Origin: Combretum micranthum
Taxonomy: Eukaryota > Streptophyta > Magnoliopsida > Myrtales > Combretaceae
Reading direction: 5' to 3'
NCBI GenBank assembly: GCA_024138025.1
Contig: JAMXBD010000367.1
Location: 186,001 to 250,000, forward strand
Length of the DNA: 64,000 nt
The position numbers and the translations under genes are program-made. The notes beneath the pieces are model-generated. The model was not told the origin of the DNA and searched no databases. It saw only the letters and a program-made list of their open reading frames with translations. Positions 34,065 through 46,700 of the stretch are shown piece by piece (the stretch's first letter is position 1; each line of letters starts with the position of its first letter).

Positions 34065-34385
34065 GTACACGACCCCTACACGACCCGTGTAGGGGGACTC
34101 GTGACTCCATAGCTCATGAAATGTACATACACGACCCCTACACGGTTCGTGTAGTCCCACCAGTGAGTCCACAGCTTGTTGGAATTTTTGTACACGACCC
34201 CTACACGGGTCGTGTATTCTAGTTAGTGACTCCACAGATTGTTAAACTTTTTTACACAACATGCACTACCCATACACAAGTCGTGTAGGACAGCTTGTGA
34301 CTCCACAGATTATTGGAAAAATTGATACACTACCCCATTACACATACATGAGTCATGTAGGGGTAGTGTATACTGAGAAAAATTT
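34065..34385. repeat. Degenerate palindromic tandem repeat in the Athila element
   Basis: Five units start with TACACGACCCCTACAC or a variant at about 34074, 34130, 34191, 34253 and 34325, with spacings of roughly 56, 61, 62 and 72 bp. Each unit holds an inverted pair (ACACGAC...GTCGTGT) followed by a GTGACTCCACAG(A/C)TTGTT spacer. Similar words occur in both LTRs. Confidence 0.8.
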
Positions 34386-34679
34386 TGTGCTCGGAAAAAT
34401 CTTTCAAAAAGTGATTTTCATGAAAGTACTTGAGGAGGATGACTTACTTGCAACACTTGAAAAGTGTTTGTGTCCTTTGATTCATAATTGGGAAGCTTTT
34501 TCCCCACACTTAACTCAAGAACACCATTTCTTCATAGAGTTGCCCTAAAAAGCTGCAGAATTCTGCAGAATTTTTTTTTTTTTCATCATGAAGCAAATCC
34601 AAAAGAAACAAAACAAGGGAAAAGAGAGAAAAAAAAAAGAAAAAGAAAAAACTATTTACAAAGGAACTAATCAAAGTTA
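34386..34679. other. Short non-coding spacer before the Athila integrase end
   Basis: A-rich and T-rich, with runs at 34571 and 34630. No protein was recognised. Confidence 0.5.
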
Positions 34680-37398
34680 GTTAGTTGGTGGTTGGAGTCG
34701 AAACTCCTCTCGGCCTTCAAATTCCAGGCTATTACCCATGTAAAGCTTCACTCTTTGGCCATTCACCTTGAAAGTACCGTGTTCCGGGTGCTCTAACTCC
34801 ACAGCTCCATGTGGGAATATTTGTTTGACTAGATAGGGACCCGACCACCTGGACTTCAGCTTGTCAGGGAAAAGCTTCGACCTGGCATTGAATAAGAGAA
34901 CTTGGTCCCCTACTTGGAACTTCTTTGGTGACGGATATGTGCATCATGAAATCTCTTGGTCTTCTCCTTATAGAGTCTCATATCATAGGCTAATAGCCTC
35001 CACTCGTCTAGCTCATTAAGTTGAAACTTCCTTTGTGACCCAGATGCACCCAAATCGAAGTTCACTTGCTTGATTGCCCAATAGGCTCTATGTTCGACTT
35101 CAACTGGCAAGTGGCATGCTTTCCCGTATACCAATCTATAGGGAGTGGTCCCGAGTGGTGTTTTGTATGCAGTCCTATGTGCCCAAAGGGCATCATCAAG
35201 CTTATCGGCCCAATCCTTCCTGTGGTGGCTCACTGTCTTCTCAAGAATCCTCTTGAGCTCTCTGTTGGTCACTTCTACTTGCCCACTAGTCTGTGGGTGA
35301 TAAGCAGTTGCTATGCGATGTGTCACCCCATATCTCTTCAAGATCCTATCCATTTGGTCATTACAAAAATGTTTCCCCCTATCACTAATAATAGCTCTAG
35401 GGGTTCCAACCGGGCAAATAACTTCCTCAGGAACTTGCATACTACTCTTGCGTCGTTGGTGGGTAAAGCTTGAGCTTCCACCCATTTCGAGACATAATCC
35501 ACTACTACAAGTATATTCTTGTTCCCGTAGGATGGTAGAAGTGGACCAACAAAATCTATGCCCTACAAGTCGAAAACTTCACATCCTATAATGTAGTTTT
35601 GCGGCATTTCATCTCTTCTTGATGTAGTTCCCACTCTTTGGCATCGATCACAAAGAGAGACTAGATGGTACGCATCTCTAAATATAGATGGCCAATAAAA
35701 ACTGGCCTCCAAGACCTTGTGGGCAGCACGATTTGCACTATAGTGGCCACCAACAGGGCCTGAATGACAATCCCCTAGAATTTTCCACCCTTCAGCATGA
35801 GACACACAACGATGAATTATCTGATCCGCACAAACCCGAAATAGAAATGGGTCTTCCCAATAATAGTGCTTGAGATCTGAGAATAACTTTTTTCTTGCAT
35901 GATAATTTAATTCACTAGGGAAAACCCGTGCAACAAGATAGTTTGCTATATCAGCAAACCAAGGTGGCTCCGTGATTGCCAAACTCAAAAGTTGATAAAC
36001 TGCATACAACCTTTCTTCAGGAAATCGGTCATTTATGTCATCCTCTCCCAATTCACCTCGGTGTGGATCTTCTAGCCTTGATAAATGATCGGCCGCCAAG
36101 TTTTTCAATCCTTTCTTATCATGAATTTCCAGATCGAACTCTTGTAGGAGCAATATCCATCGAATCAGTCTTGGTTTTGCATCAGTTTTGGATAATAAAA
36201 ATCTAAGGGCTGAATGATCAGTATACACAATAACCTTCGACAATACAAGGTAGGGTCGAAACTTATCAAAGGCGAAGACCACCGCTAATAACTCCTTTTC
36301 AGTAGTAGTATAGTTCTCTTGTGCACGGTTCAAAGTTCTACTGGCGTAGTGAATGGGCCTAAAGTGCTTATCATGTCTCTGGCCAAGAACCGCCCCAACT
36401 GCGAAGTCACTCGCATCACACATGAGCTCAAATGGAAGATCCCAATTAGGAGCAATCATGATGGGAGCTTGAGTCAATTTCTCCTTCAACAATCTAAAGG
36501 CTTCTAAACAATCTTGATCGAACTCAAACACCATATCCTTCTCCAAAAGCCTAGTAAGAGGCCAGGCGATTTTGGAGAAGTCCTTGATGAACCTTCTATA
36601 GAAACCTGCATGTCCCAAAAAACTGCGAATAGCTCTTACAGATGTTGGAGGTGGCAATCTTGCAATGATCTCTACTTTGGCCTTATCCACTTCAATCCCT
36701 CTCTGCGAAATTTTGTGCCCAAGTACTATGCCTTCTGTGCACATGAAGTGGCACTTTTCCCAATTTAGCACTAGATTGGTTTCCTCACATCGGATCAAGA
36801 CTTTCTCCAAATTAGCTAAACACTGTTCAAACGAGTCTCCAAAGACTGAGAAATCATCCATGAACACTTCCATTATGTCTTCAACCAGATCTTCAAAAAC
36901 ACTCAACATGCATCGTTGAAATGTGGCGGGTGCATTACAAAGTCCGAAGGGCATTCGTCTATAAGCGTAAGTGCCATAAGGACATGTAAATGTAGTCTTC
37001 TCTTGGTCCTCTGGGGCAATAGGAATTTGAAAGTACCCCGACATGCCATCCAGGTAACAGTAATACATGTGCCCTGCAAGCCTTTCTAGCATCTGATCAA
37101 TGAAGGGCAAGGGAAAATGATCCTTCCTGGTGGCTTCATTCGATTTTCTATAATCAATGCACACACGCCAACCAGTAACTGTCCTCATGGGAACAAGTTT
37201 ATTTCTTTCATTAGGGACCACAGTCATCCCCCCCTTTTTAGGCACTACTTGGGTTGGGCTCACCCAAGTACTATCAGAAATCGGGTATATCAAGCCGGCA
37301 TCCAGAAGTTTGATGACTTCTTTCTTCACTACTTCCTTCATATTAGGATTTAGTCGTCTCTGAGGTTGAATGACTGACTCAAATCCTTCTTCCAACAA
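34680..37398 (-). pseudogene. Athila pol: reverse transcriptase, RNase H, integrase
   Basis: The long frame 35563-37398 (611 codons) carries [49 protein letters not shown] and the catalytic box [10 protein letters not shown] (FMDD is usual for Athila). RNase H follows, with [29 protein letters not shown] and [12 protein letters not shown], then the integrase zinc region ([20 protein letters not shown]). A TAG replaces the Trp expected after CEVFDL at 35561-35563. A frameshift near 35420-35490 follows, and the rest of integrase lies in 34910-35485 ([33 protein letters not shown]). The C-terminal part continues in a shifted frame to about 34682. The DDE residues of the second and third positions are present. 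Confidence 0.88.
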
Positions 37399-37591
37399 AA
37401 TTTTATGCGTGCAAAAAGATGGATTGATACCCTTTATGTCCTCTATCTTCCAGGCGATAGCACGTTTATGTGCTTTGAGAACTTTCTATAACTGCTGCTT
37501 ATACTCACTTGACAGTGCCAAAGCAATGATCACAGGAAGTTTGGAGTTTTCCTTCAAGAATGCATATTCTCAAGGTGTTCTGGAAGTTGTT

Positions 37592-38485
37592 TCAATTCAG
37601 TGTAGGTGGTTCCTCGATCGATGATCTCAACCGCCTCTCACTATCAAGCTCAAGTTCCTCAAACCCCTTTATGGGCAAGAATTCTTCAGCAATATCTAAC
37701 TCCCTTACGATCTCCTCTACTTCAAGATCTATTAATTCCTTCCCTTTGTCGGAAACCAAGCTCAATTCTACCTTGTCCCGTGAAAGTATCTCTTCTGCAT
37801 GTTCAGCTACTGAAGAATCAATAATATCAATATAATAGCATGAATCATCCGATCTCATAGGCTTCTTCAATGCTGGAGCCACAGTAACCACAAGCTCCTC
37901 ATCTCCTACCCTGAGAGTTAGCTTCCCCTCCTCCACATCAATAACAGCTCTCGCGGTTGCTAAGAAAAGCCGACCCAAAATTAATGGAACATCTCCCTCG
38001 TCATCAATATCAAGCACAACAAAGTCCACGGGGTAAATAAAATTGCCAACCTTTACTAGTACATCCTCAATGACTCCTTTAGGGATTTTCACCGAACGAT
38101 CCGCTAGTTGAAGACTCATGCGAGTTGGTGTGGGGTCCGCCAAACCTAATTTTTGGAAAAATGAGCAGGGCATCAAGTTAATGCTCGCCCCCAAGTCTGC
38201 TAGAGCTTTCTCCACACATAGCTCTCTCACCCTACATGGTATGATGAAGCTTCCGGGATCCTTCAGTTTAGGAGGCAGCTTGTTCTGAATGATTGAGGAG
38301 CAATTTGCTCCTATCTCCACAATTGACACGTCTTCTAACTTCCGCCTGTTTGAAAGGAGTTCCTTGAGGAACTTAGCATATTTGGGCATTTGGGAGAGGG
38401 CTTCCACAAATGGAATGTTGATGTGGAGTTGCTTGAACAGATCTAAGAATTTCCCAAACTGCTCCTTGTCCTTGCTTTGGTTCAA
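37592..38485 (-). pseudogene. Athila aspartic protease region
   Basis: The 297-codon frame contains MPKYAKFLKELLSNRRKLED and the active-site strand ADLGASINLMPCSFFQKLGL (DLGA in place of DTGA). VDFVVLDIDDEGDVPLILGR, typical of Athila proteases, follows. The reading is separated from gag by a stop at about 38486-38535 and from RT by a frameshift near 37590-37400. Confidence 0.82.
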
Positions 38486-38687
38486 CCGGGTAGGATATGG
38501 TATCCTTGGTGTGTATTCTTTTACAAGTGGGGGTTATTTCTCCATTGGTGAGGAGACCTCCTTCTCAGCACTTTGACCTTCCTCACATGCCTTCTCAGGT
38601 ACTACTGTAGGTGTCTCTCTACTTTTACTTGGCAACTCTTTGCCGCTTCGCAAGCTAATAGCCTTAGCTTGCTCCTTAGGATAGTTC

Positions 38688-40127
38688 TCAGTATTGCTGG
38701 AGAGAGCCTACTTGCCTTTCTGAAAACATCTTGGCTAGCTGGCCAATTTGTTTTTCTAAGTTGTGAATTGAGGCTTCTTGATTCCTGTGCCTTGCATCTA
38801 AGCTTCGTATGAATTGGTTAAGTACTTCCTCCAAGTTGGATTTCTTCTCAGGCTGGGGTTGTGGATTTGATGATGATGATGGCAACTACTGGTATGGAAG
38901 CATCTGTAGCCTTTGAAACCCTGGTGGAAAATTTGGCCTTTGAGCATTTTGGTTACTCCAGGAGAAATTAGGGTGATTCCTCCATCCTGGGTTGTAGGTA
39001 CTACTGAACGGGTTATTTTGCTGCCTGTTTTGATTCCCCAAGTAGTCCACTTGCTCTGGATGATAACCACCATTAAACATCCCTTCATGGTAAAACTATT
39101 ATTGTGGTGATTGTTGTTGATTCTTGATGCTCATAACTTGAGTACCAAGGGCATCCATCTTAGTGACCAAAGAGGTAAGCAAATCTACCTCATACACCCC
39201 AGTAGCTCTTTGCTTCCCCCGGTTGTTTCCCCATTGATAATTGTTTCTAGCCATTTCCTCAAACAATTTGAGGGATTCTTCTAGGGTCTTTGAATTCAGA
39301 GTACCACCGGCAGATGCATCAATAAGCTGGTGAGTGATTTGATTCAACCCATTATAAAATGTTTGAACTTGCAACCATGGTGGAATTTGGTGATGAGGAC
39401 AATTTCTAAGAAGCTCTTTCCATCATTGCCAAGCATCAAATAGAGTCTCGGAATCATTTTGGCCAAAGGATGAGATATCATTCTGGAGCTTAGCAGTTTT
39501 GCAAGGTGGAAAATAGTTGTCCAAAAACTGCTTCACTGTTTCCTCCCATGTGGTAAGTGCTCCTGGTCCTAATGATGTAAGCCAATTTTTTGCTTTCCCT
39601 CTCAAAGAAAAAGGGAATAGTCTAGTACGAATGGCATCATCATCCACTCCATTCATCTTGCAGGTCTCCCATATCTCCAGAAATGTTTGGATGTGAAAGT
39701 GGGGATCTTCATCGGGTAGTCTATCAAATTGACAATATTGTTGTAGAAGTTGAAGCATGGTCCCCTTGATCTCAAAATTGTTTGCCCCAATTGGGGGTTT
39801 CACAATTGTTGGAGCAGTGCCTTGAAGAGAAGGTCTTGCATAATCCATATTTGTTCTTGGCGCATTAGGGTCCGCCATGTTGATTTCTTGTTGATGTTCT
39901 CCTTCTGTTCCTCTTGTTAGATCTGGATTAATGCTGTTCTCGTCTAAGTCTTCCAAACCCAACTGTTCTTCTCTCCTCAAATCCAGTGTTCTTCCCTCAA
40001 TATCTGCTTGTCCAGAAGTGTTGGCACTTGTATTCCTTCTGATCCTTGTGAGTGTCCTCTCGATCTCAGGATCTAATGGAGTTGTAGATGAGGAAGAACT
40101 CCTGGTCATATACTGCAAAAGAGACAC
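38688..40127 (-). pseudogene. Athila gag
   Basis: The reading starts at or near 40127 (MTRSSSSSTTPLDPEIERT follows the first residues). The core spans 39423-39830: NNFEIKGTMLQLLQQYCQF, DEDPHFHIQTFLEIWETCKM, RTRLFPFSLRGKAKNWLTSL and KQFLDNYFPPCKT, a clear Athila gag. After a stop the reading goes on in 39099-39374 (FYNGLNQITHQLIDASAGGT) and, with frameshifts, to about 38690. It forms the particle core in working elements. Confidence 0.85.
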
Positions 40128-40266
40128 ACAAGATTAGGATTCCATAATTAATTCCTTGAGAAAAAGAGAGAAAAATAAAACAAAGAAAGAGAGAAAAGAG
40201 AAGGAGAAAGAAAGAAGGAAAAGAAAAAGAAAGTAATAGCTACTAAGGCTTTCCTAATATTGCTTG

Positions 40267-40284
40267 ATCCCGGCAACGGCGCCA
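40267..40284 (-). other. Primer binding site, tRNA-Asp type
   Basis: On the - strand this reads TGGCGCCGTTGCCGGGAT, complementary to the 3' end of plant tRNA-Asp apart from one missing C. It lies seven bases from the LTR. Confidence 0.88.
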
Positions 40285-40291
40285 AAAACTC

Positions 40292-41645
40292 TGATGTGTC
40301 GAATCTTTAAGTTTTAAAATTTATAATCTTGTAAATTCTAGATCCACACAAGGCAGTGCACCTATCGTGTAGTATAGAATTTAACTCGGATATCGTCCTA
40401 GGGATCAATGTGCAGCTACTAGTAATTACCCTTTAACTATTATCTAGCCAAATCAAGAGTGAATTTTATACTAAACTAATCACTAATTCTAACCTAAGAT
40501 AAACCCAGGAACCCTAACCCAAGATATGCACAATTAAATGAAGATAAATGATTCACAACAAAACCCTTGGTTTTGATCAACCCTAGCCTCCTTCATCTCT
40601 AAAAGTAGATTCACTAGAATGAACTTTGATTTTGAACTATTGGGTTACTTAAATAGATTAATTACTCTCTTCAACTTAATTAAACCCTAACCCTAAATTG
40701 TAAAAATGGGAATTTCTTCCGTCACAAAGGTCAATTTAGAATCGCTTAAAGCTCATGAACCCTAATCGATAGAAAGTTAGAAAAACCCTATTTTTAGGTG
40801 GATTACTTAACCCCTTTGCTCATGAGAGATCATATTCATTAATCGAAATCTTCTTTCAAATTAACAAGAATCGAGTTTGTAACAACTTTGACCTAAAATT
40901 ATCACAAACAACATTATATATCATGAAGCAAATCCAAAATCAATTTACATTCAAGTGATCGACAAGTCTTTACATGAAGGCTAGGGTTTCTCAAAACCTA
41001 GGGTTACACAACTACTCTTCCATAGAAAAGATAACAACACAAATAATAAGCATAATGGAAGAAGAAAAAGGAGAAATCATCAAGATAAAACCCTTGTAGA
41101 TGTGTAGTTGAGAATCTTCAAGTGGAAGTACGATTTTCCCCCTTCAAGAGCTCTCCAAAGGCGTCCCTAGGGTTCTGGGATAAAGTTATCTATTCAATGA
41201 ATTAATTTTTTCGCAAGAAGGCATGTATATATATACATTAATGCCTACACGACCCGTGTATATCGGGGTCATGTACTCATTAAAGTAGCTTGTTTTTCCC
41301 TTATTGGCACATGTACACGACCTAATGAAAACAACTAGTGTATGAGAGGTCGTGTACCCTTGATTCTTGGCTAAATCTTCAAAATTTCTTCAAAAAATGC
41401 TCCTCCAAAAGTATACAATGGTGTGAATGTCACTAGTGTATGGGTAGCAACTCCGCAAAAGCTCCAAAAATCTCCAAAACTTGGCTTCTTTCCTTAATAA
41501 TCCCTTGAAAAGCTCGATTGTTTGATGATTGTCCCTGAAACAAAAGATTAACTCAATAAAGATCATTTTCCTCAATATTTAAACAAATAGCATATAAAAT
41601 ATGCCCAATATAGCACCAACAATTCGGGTCTTTGGACACTTATCA
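40292..41645 (-). repeat. 5' LTR of the Athila element
   Basis: Partner of 28838-30201, 1354 bp. TGATGTGTCG start, ACACTTATCA end, flanked by the AAAGT duplication at 41646-41650. Confidence 0.93.
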
Positions 41646-41650
41646 AAAGT

Positions 41651-43640
41651 AGACTCCAAAAATATTTGTATGGGTTAATTTATGCTTCATTTGACTAAAA
41701 TAGGGCTTATGTAGACTAAAATATTTTTTTTTTTGGGTTGGGTTGGGGGGGGGGGGGGGGGTGTTACAAATTCACACCTTAAACTTTTATCTATGTATGG
41801 ATTCACCTTCTAAACTTTCAAAGTGAGTTTTTAACTCTTTAAACTTAAAAAAAAAAAGCATAATTAAGGACACATTACATTTTCCTTAAAAATAAAACAA
41901 TAGGAGTTGCAAGATACCAATCAAACTTTCACTAATGTGTGGATTCACTCTCTAAACTTTCATCTATGTGCGGATTCAACACTCCATCCCCTTTTTTCTA
42001 AATTCACCAAAAATATTAACTATCGTTAATTGTACTAATTTGCAAATTCCCTAAAATATGAACAAAAGCTCTTTTACATTAAAATGAATTAGTTTATAAG
42101 AAGGTTGGATTTTTTATAAAATAATAAAATCCTTTGGACTCTCTTCAAGTCTATTTCCAAGCCCAGTCTACTAATAAAGAAAAGAAGGCTTCAATACCAA
42201 CTGTTGGATTCTTGAGAATGTTCTAATAGTAATTTACAATGCTTGATCTCAATCATCAATTCAAATGTCATTCAATGGCTAGCATTAGCCTTCGGCATAA
42301 ATAAATAAAAGGCTTACCTCCTCATTTGCGTAGATTCTATATATTACTAAGATTGAGAGCAGTGCTGAAACTCCACTGAATTATCCTTATGAAGGATCAA
42401 AACATATATTTTTATAAAGAGTGGATCAAGAATGCTCGAGTCTGCTGGATTTGATTTTTTGTCACGCTCTTGTGCTTGAGAAATAGAGTTTACTTATTCT
42501 TCCTTCTTTGTCTCTTCCTACGACATCTTTACACATGATCATCATTTCAAGACCTTTTTTTTCCTGGGTTGACTGACACAACTGTTGCACATAATGGATC
42601 AGTTATAGCCATCCCATCACACAACATGATACTTAGTTCTCAACCCTACGGTATGAATCGACCAAATTAACCCTTATGCAATAAACTCGAAGTATAAAAC
42701 ATGTACAATAATAATTCCTACCGGAATAACCAAAACATTAATACTAATTGTGATGATTTTAGACTCTTGCTAGCACACTTAGATCATATGGTGCTTATTG
42801 TCATGCAGTTGCAACTTGTTCAAGATGCCATTACTTATTTTGTTAATGAGTATTTGCAAGGGTAGAAAAAATGTCTAGTTATATGAGAAAACATGTATAT
42901 TCAAGTGATTATAGCAATTATGCTTGGAACTATTGCTGGACAAACATACATTTTTCTAGTGTTAAGGTCAAAAGATAAATCACCAAGAATGAAAGGGGGG
43001 GAATACCGAAAAAGCTTTTGGAATGTTATATTCCCATTTGCACAAGTTAAAGGGCCTTCATGCGTATAGGATTATGAGTTTAGGGGACAAATGAAAGCAA
43101 TGTGATTGTTGAGGATAAATGGAACTACTGGAACTTTCATTCCACATCTAATCTCTCTTACTATTATATTACAAATTATGCTAGGTATATCTAATACAAT
43201 ATTTGTATTTGTCATTAGCTATAAACAAATTTAATTAATATGTGTAGCAGCAATTTGGATCTATTGGTTTATGGTTTTAAATCACACACGCTAGCTTTTC
43301 TTTTCTTCTCCCTCCTCTCTCTTTAAAGTTCTAAAAATACGTATTTCAACTTATATAAATCTTATATTAAATAATGATCTATCTAATTTTCTTCTTGATA
43401 ATAATCTTGTTGGACTATGAATTATTTTTTTAATAATAAAAAATTGAATGCTAACAATATGCATATTTTTATATTCATTTTGTGCTTTTTATTTAATTTC
43501 CAATTATTAACATTAATTAAAGAAAAAATAATAAGGTATTAGCATAAAAATAGCAATACAAGCTAAAGGACTAGTGGCGCCATGTTGACTAAGGACGACT
43601 GTTATTACATTACACTTAACACTCTTCACAGTTAATTTGG
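41651..43640. other. Intergenic region upstream of NUP107
   Basis: No gene was recognised. A run of 17 G lies at 41745-41761. A word like GGATTCACCTTCTAAACTTTCA recurs near 41800 and 41940, possibly MITE-like. Near 42655-42740 the sequence resembles 27690-27760 (CGGTATGAA...AACCCTTATGCAATAAACT), suggesting a shared dispersed repeat. From 43380 it is AT-rich. Confidence 0.4.
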
Positions 43641-43780
43641 CTTCCCGCTCACAAACATTAGGGTTTAAGCCATCAACTAAGGTTGAATTTGAAGCTGCTC
43701 CAATCTTCTCCGGCGACCCTTACTCGGTTTCAAAGAACTAAAGTGAAAAACCCTAACCGAACAGTCGGAAAAAGAACTCC
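43641..43780 (+). promoter_or_regulatory. Likely 5' untranslated leader of NUP107
   Basis: The sequence shifts from AT-rich to mixed composition just before the coding start. No ATG precedes the chosen start at 43781 in the last 100 bases. The exact transcription start cannot be read from sequence alone, and no clear TATA box was found. Confidence 0.4.
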
Positions 43781-46700
43781 ATGGAAGTCGATATGGACTC
43801 TTCTTCTCCTAGGACCTTGTTTGACCCCGAGGACAACGCTACTCGCGAGCAATTTCGACGCTACGGGTATCGATACATCATTCCTCTCTCTCTCTCTCTC
43901 TCATTGTTTCGTTTACTGTTTACTCACTATAGCTGCATTTCGAATAAACTGAAGAAAAATCCTTACGTCTCGGTGTTCTTAAATCGCTTGAATCTCTTTT
44001 AAATTCGAAAATCGTTGTGGTTTTGTTTATTTTATTTCTAATTTTTGGAATGCAATCGAAATCATCGAGCACCCTTTCGTTTGCGAGCAATTTAAGGATT
44101 CGTTTATACGAGACAGTTTTTTATTTAATGATCTTTGTGAATGATTGGCAAAAGGCAGTGGCTTTGATGATTAACAGATAAAATAGATGTTTGTAGTTCA
44201 ATTCAATTAAATTGGCCTTTTATTAGCATTGTGATACCGTAAGAAATTGCAAGCCAGACATGGATCGCTCGGGCGAAGTGACTGTGCTTAATGAAGCCAA
44301 AGTAGTAAAATCCTAGTCAACAGTAGGTAGATATTTTTGGGCCGAGTGGATAAACATGCCGCTGCTCATCTGCCGGCTTAGCTATTGACTATGTTGGATT
44401 GATATATTAAAGGTTTTTTCGGGGTTTCTGTGAGTAGCATGTTGTTTTTTAACTGATAGGGCGAAGAAAGCAAAGTTAGGGTTGATATGTTAAAATTGAA
44501 TTGAGTAAGATAGAAATTGGAAATGCTAGATTGGCTCCACTGCAATTTGCAAAAGTAAGCTGGTTTAGAGCAAGATCGTGCTAGGTTAATGATGGAAATG
44601 GGTAGGTCTTGGCCACTTAGGTTTCTAGCAAGTTATCAAGAACTCTACTACCATAATCTACAGCATAAGTTAGTTGAGAAATGTTCAAATGGGCACTTCA
44701 TGCTCCTCACGAGTTCTTAATCAAATTTAATTGGGATGAGGTCTATAAGGATAAACTAGCAGGACTTTTTGGCCACAAACTAGCAATTCACAGTGTGGAT
44801 TTGTTTTTGAAAGCATTTTCAAAATGCTATTTCATCTAATAGCTGGCAGCATAAGGCAGACTTATTACAAGGGAAAGACTTTCTGTGCACGGCAAGCTTA
44901 GATTATAAGGAAAAAGAAAAGCTTTTTCTTTTAAGGGAATCTGGAGCATATCCCAGTCAAGTGTAATGCCTTCATCTCACCTGAAGCATTGATTCATTAG
45001 TGATTCCTTCTTTCTTTGATAAGAACTTTAATAGTTACATATATACTATTTCAAAAGAATAGGGAATGCTGTTATACCAAACTGAAAATTGAAATTCCAC
45101 TGTTAATAAAATCTAGAGTTAGCCAATATATTATTTGGAATTTTTTTTAAAAAGGAATCTTTAACTTGTAATTTAGTCTTAAAACCCATTTCTATCTAAG
45201 CATCTTAAAGAAAAACCCCAATGGCATAAATTTTGTCTGCAGCATTGTTCATGCTGTTCTTTTACTCATGCCTTCTGCCAATCCTTTTCTTCTCAAAAGC
45301 ATTTCCACTTGAAACATGCAACAACCACAAAACACGCTTTATTTTTGGGATGATTCTATTCGCACTGTTTTGCTTGACATCATATCAAGATGTTGTCACT
45401 ATGACTGCTTGTTACCATACTCTGCATCATTTCAACGTTTCTATTATTTTCATTGGTAAACACTTGCAAACTTCATTTTGCCAGTGCCTTACTTTTCCTT
45501 TTTATTAGATCAGTTCATATTTATCCTTGTTAAGCTATGTCACAAATAGAAAGCATTAAATTATTAAAATACTTTAATCTTGTTCATTTTCTTTTTGTCT
45601 TTTTTCCCCCCCCTAATCATACACATGAAGATTTACTTTAGGATAGTACGAATCATTTAGGTGTGGCGATGATTGAATTTTGACTCTGACTATTGGCATT
45701 GAGCTATGTGTATTTGCTGTGTTTAGGAAAAGGCTCTCATCTTCCAGCGTATCTCCCCACCAGGAAAGCTCAACCTCAAAGACTAGACAAGGAAGGCTGC
45801 TCTATGATGGCTCAAGTATCCATAGTCCAACTAATGCTGCACTAGTTCTTGAAGACATTAAGCAAGAAGCTAGCCATTTTGATGTCGACTACCTGGATCA
45901 AACACCTGTGAAGCCTCAGTCATCTTCCAGGAGGAGATACTCCATTGATAGTCATGGGATCTTGGATTCAAATGTAGAGTCAGTCGGAAGAGGTGGAAGC
46001 TATTCACTGAAAGCTTGTAAGCAGGAAGATGAATTAATATCAGAACATGGGGAGTCAACTTTTCATTTATTTGCCTCTCTTTTCGATTCCGCCCTTGAAG
46101 GTAACTAAATTATGTAGAGTACCAAAGATTACATATGATGATAATAATATTAAAAAAAATTGGAAACAATTGAAGATATGATTACGAAGATTATTGGAAG
46201 CAAAAGTGACAATGTTCATCATCATCTCTCCAATAGCAGGAAAATCTATTTTGATGCTTGTCTTCTCAGGAAATACTAGCTGGTGGTACGAGTACTTGAC
46301 TGGTTATAATGCTGTAGACATAAAATCAGTAATATATAAGCACCTAAATTCATAAGCTGTATGAGTCATGCCTTCAGCGCTAGATCTAGTGACAGATGGA
46401 TGCCTTTTTTTTACCTCTTCTTCTTCTTCTTTTCTATCCCCAATAAACATAAAATACTTAAACACAGAATTCTTGTCATCTGTAGCACTTATATAACTTG
46501 CATATGGATGACGTTTATGTTTTGGGTGGCCATTTATCTTTAACAGTGTTTCCTCTCTCAGCAATCTTTATAAGTTTGCTTTTCAGTTTATAAGTTTGGG
46601 CGTCGATGGATTGATCACAAACAGGTTACCATAAAAGAAACTAATCACTATGCATGTGAAGAGTAAGATGGGTGTTGTTTCTAAACTGCATCCTCATCTT

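Larger units (their letters stand above)
28838..41645 (-). mobile_element. Athila-lineage Ty3/gypsy retrotransposon, 12.8 kb
   Basis: LTRs 28838-30201 and 40292-41645 start TGATGTGTCGAATC and end GGACACTTATCA. An exact AAAGT duplication lies at 28833-28837 and 41646-41650. The primer site next to the right LTR is of the tRNA-Asp kind used by Athila elements, so it reads on the - strand. The order is gag, protease, RT-RNase H-integrase, then the extra Athila ORF and a repeat-rich 3' region. The LTRs are very similar, with a few substitutions and one 8-bp indel near 29127, so the insertion is recent. The coding frames still carry several stops and frameshifts. Confidence 0.93.

Noticed and set aside
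34065..34385. A CRISPR array
   Set aside because: The units are degenerate, unequal in spacing and palindromic, in plant retroelement DNA; the spacers are also repeated.
40267..40284. A tRNA-Asp gene
   Set aside because: Same reason: only the primer-complementary end is present, next to the LTR.
43683..43780. An upstream NUP107 start
   Set aside because: The open frame at 43683 begins with TTG and is not in frame with the family-consistent start at 43781.
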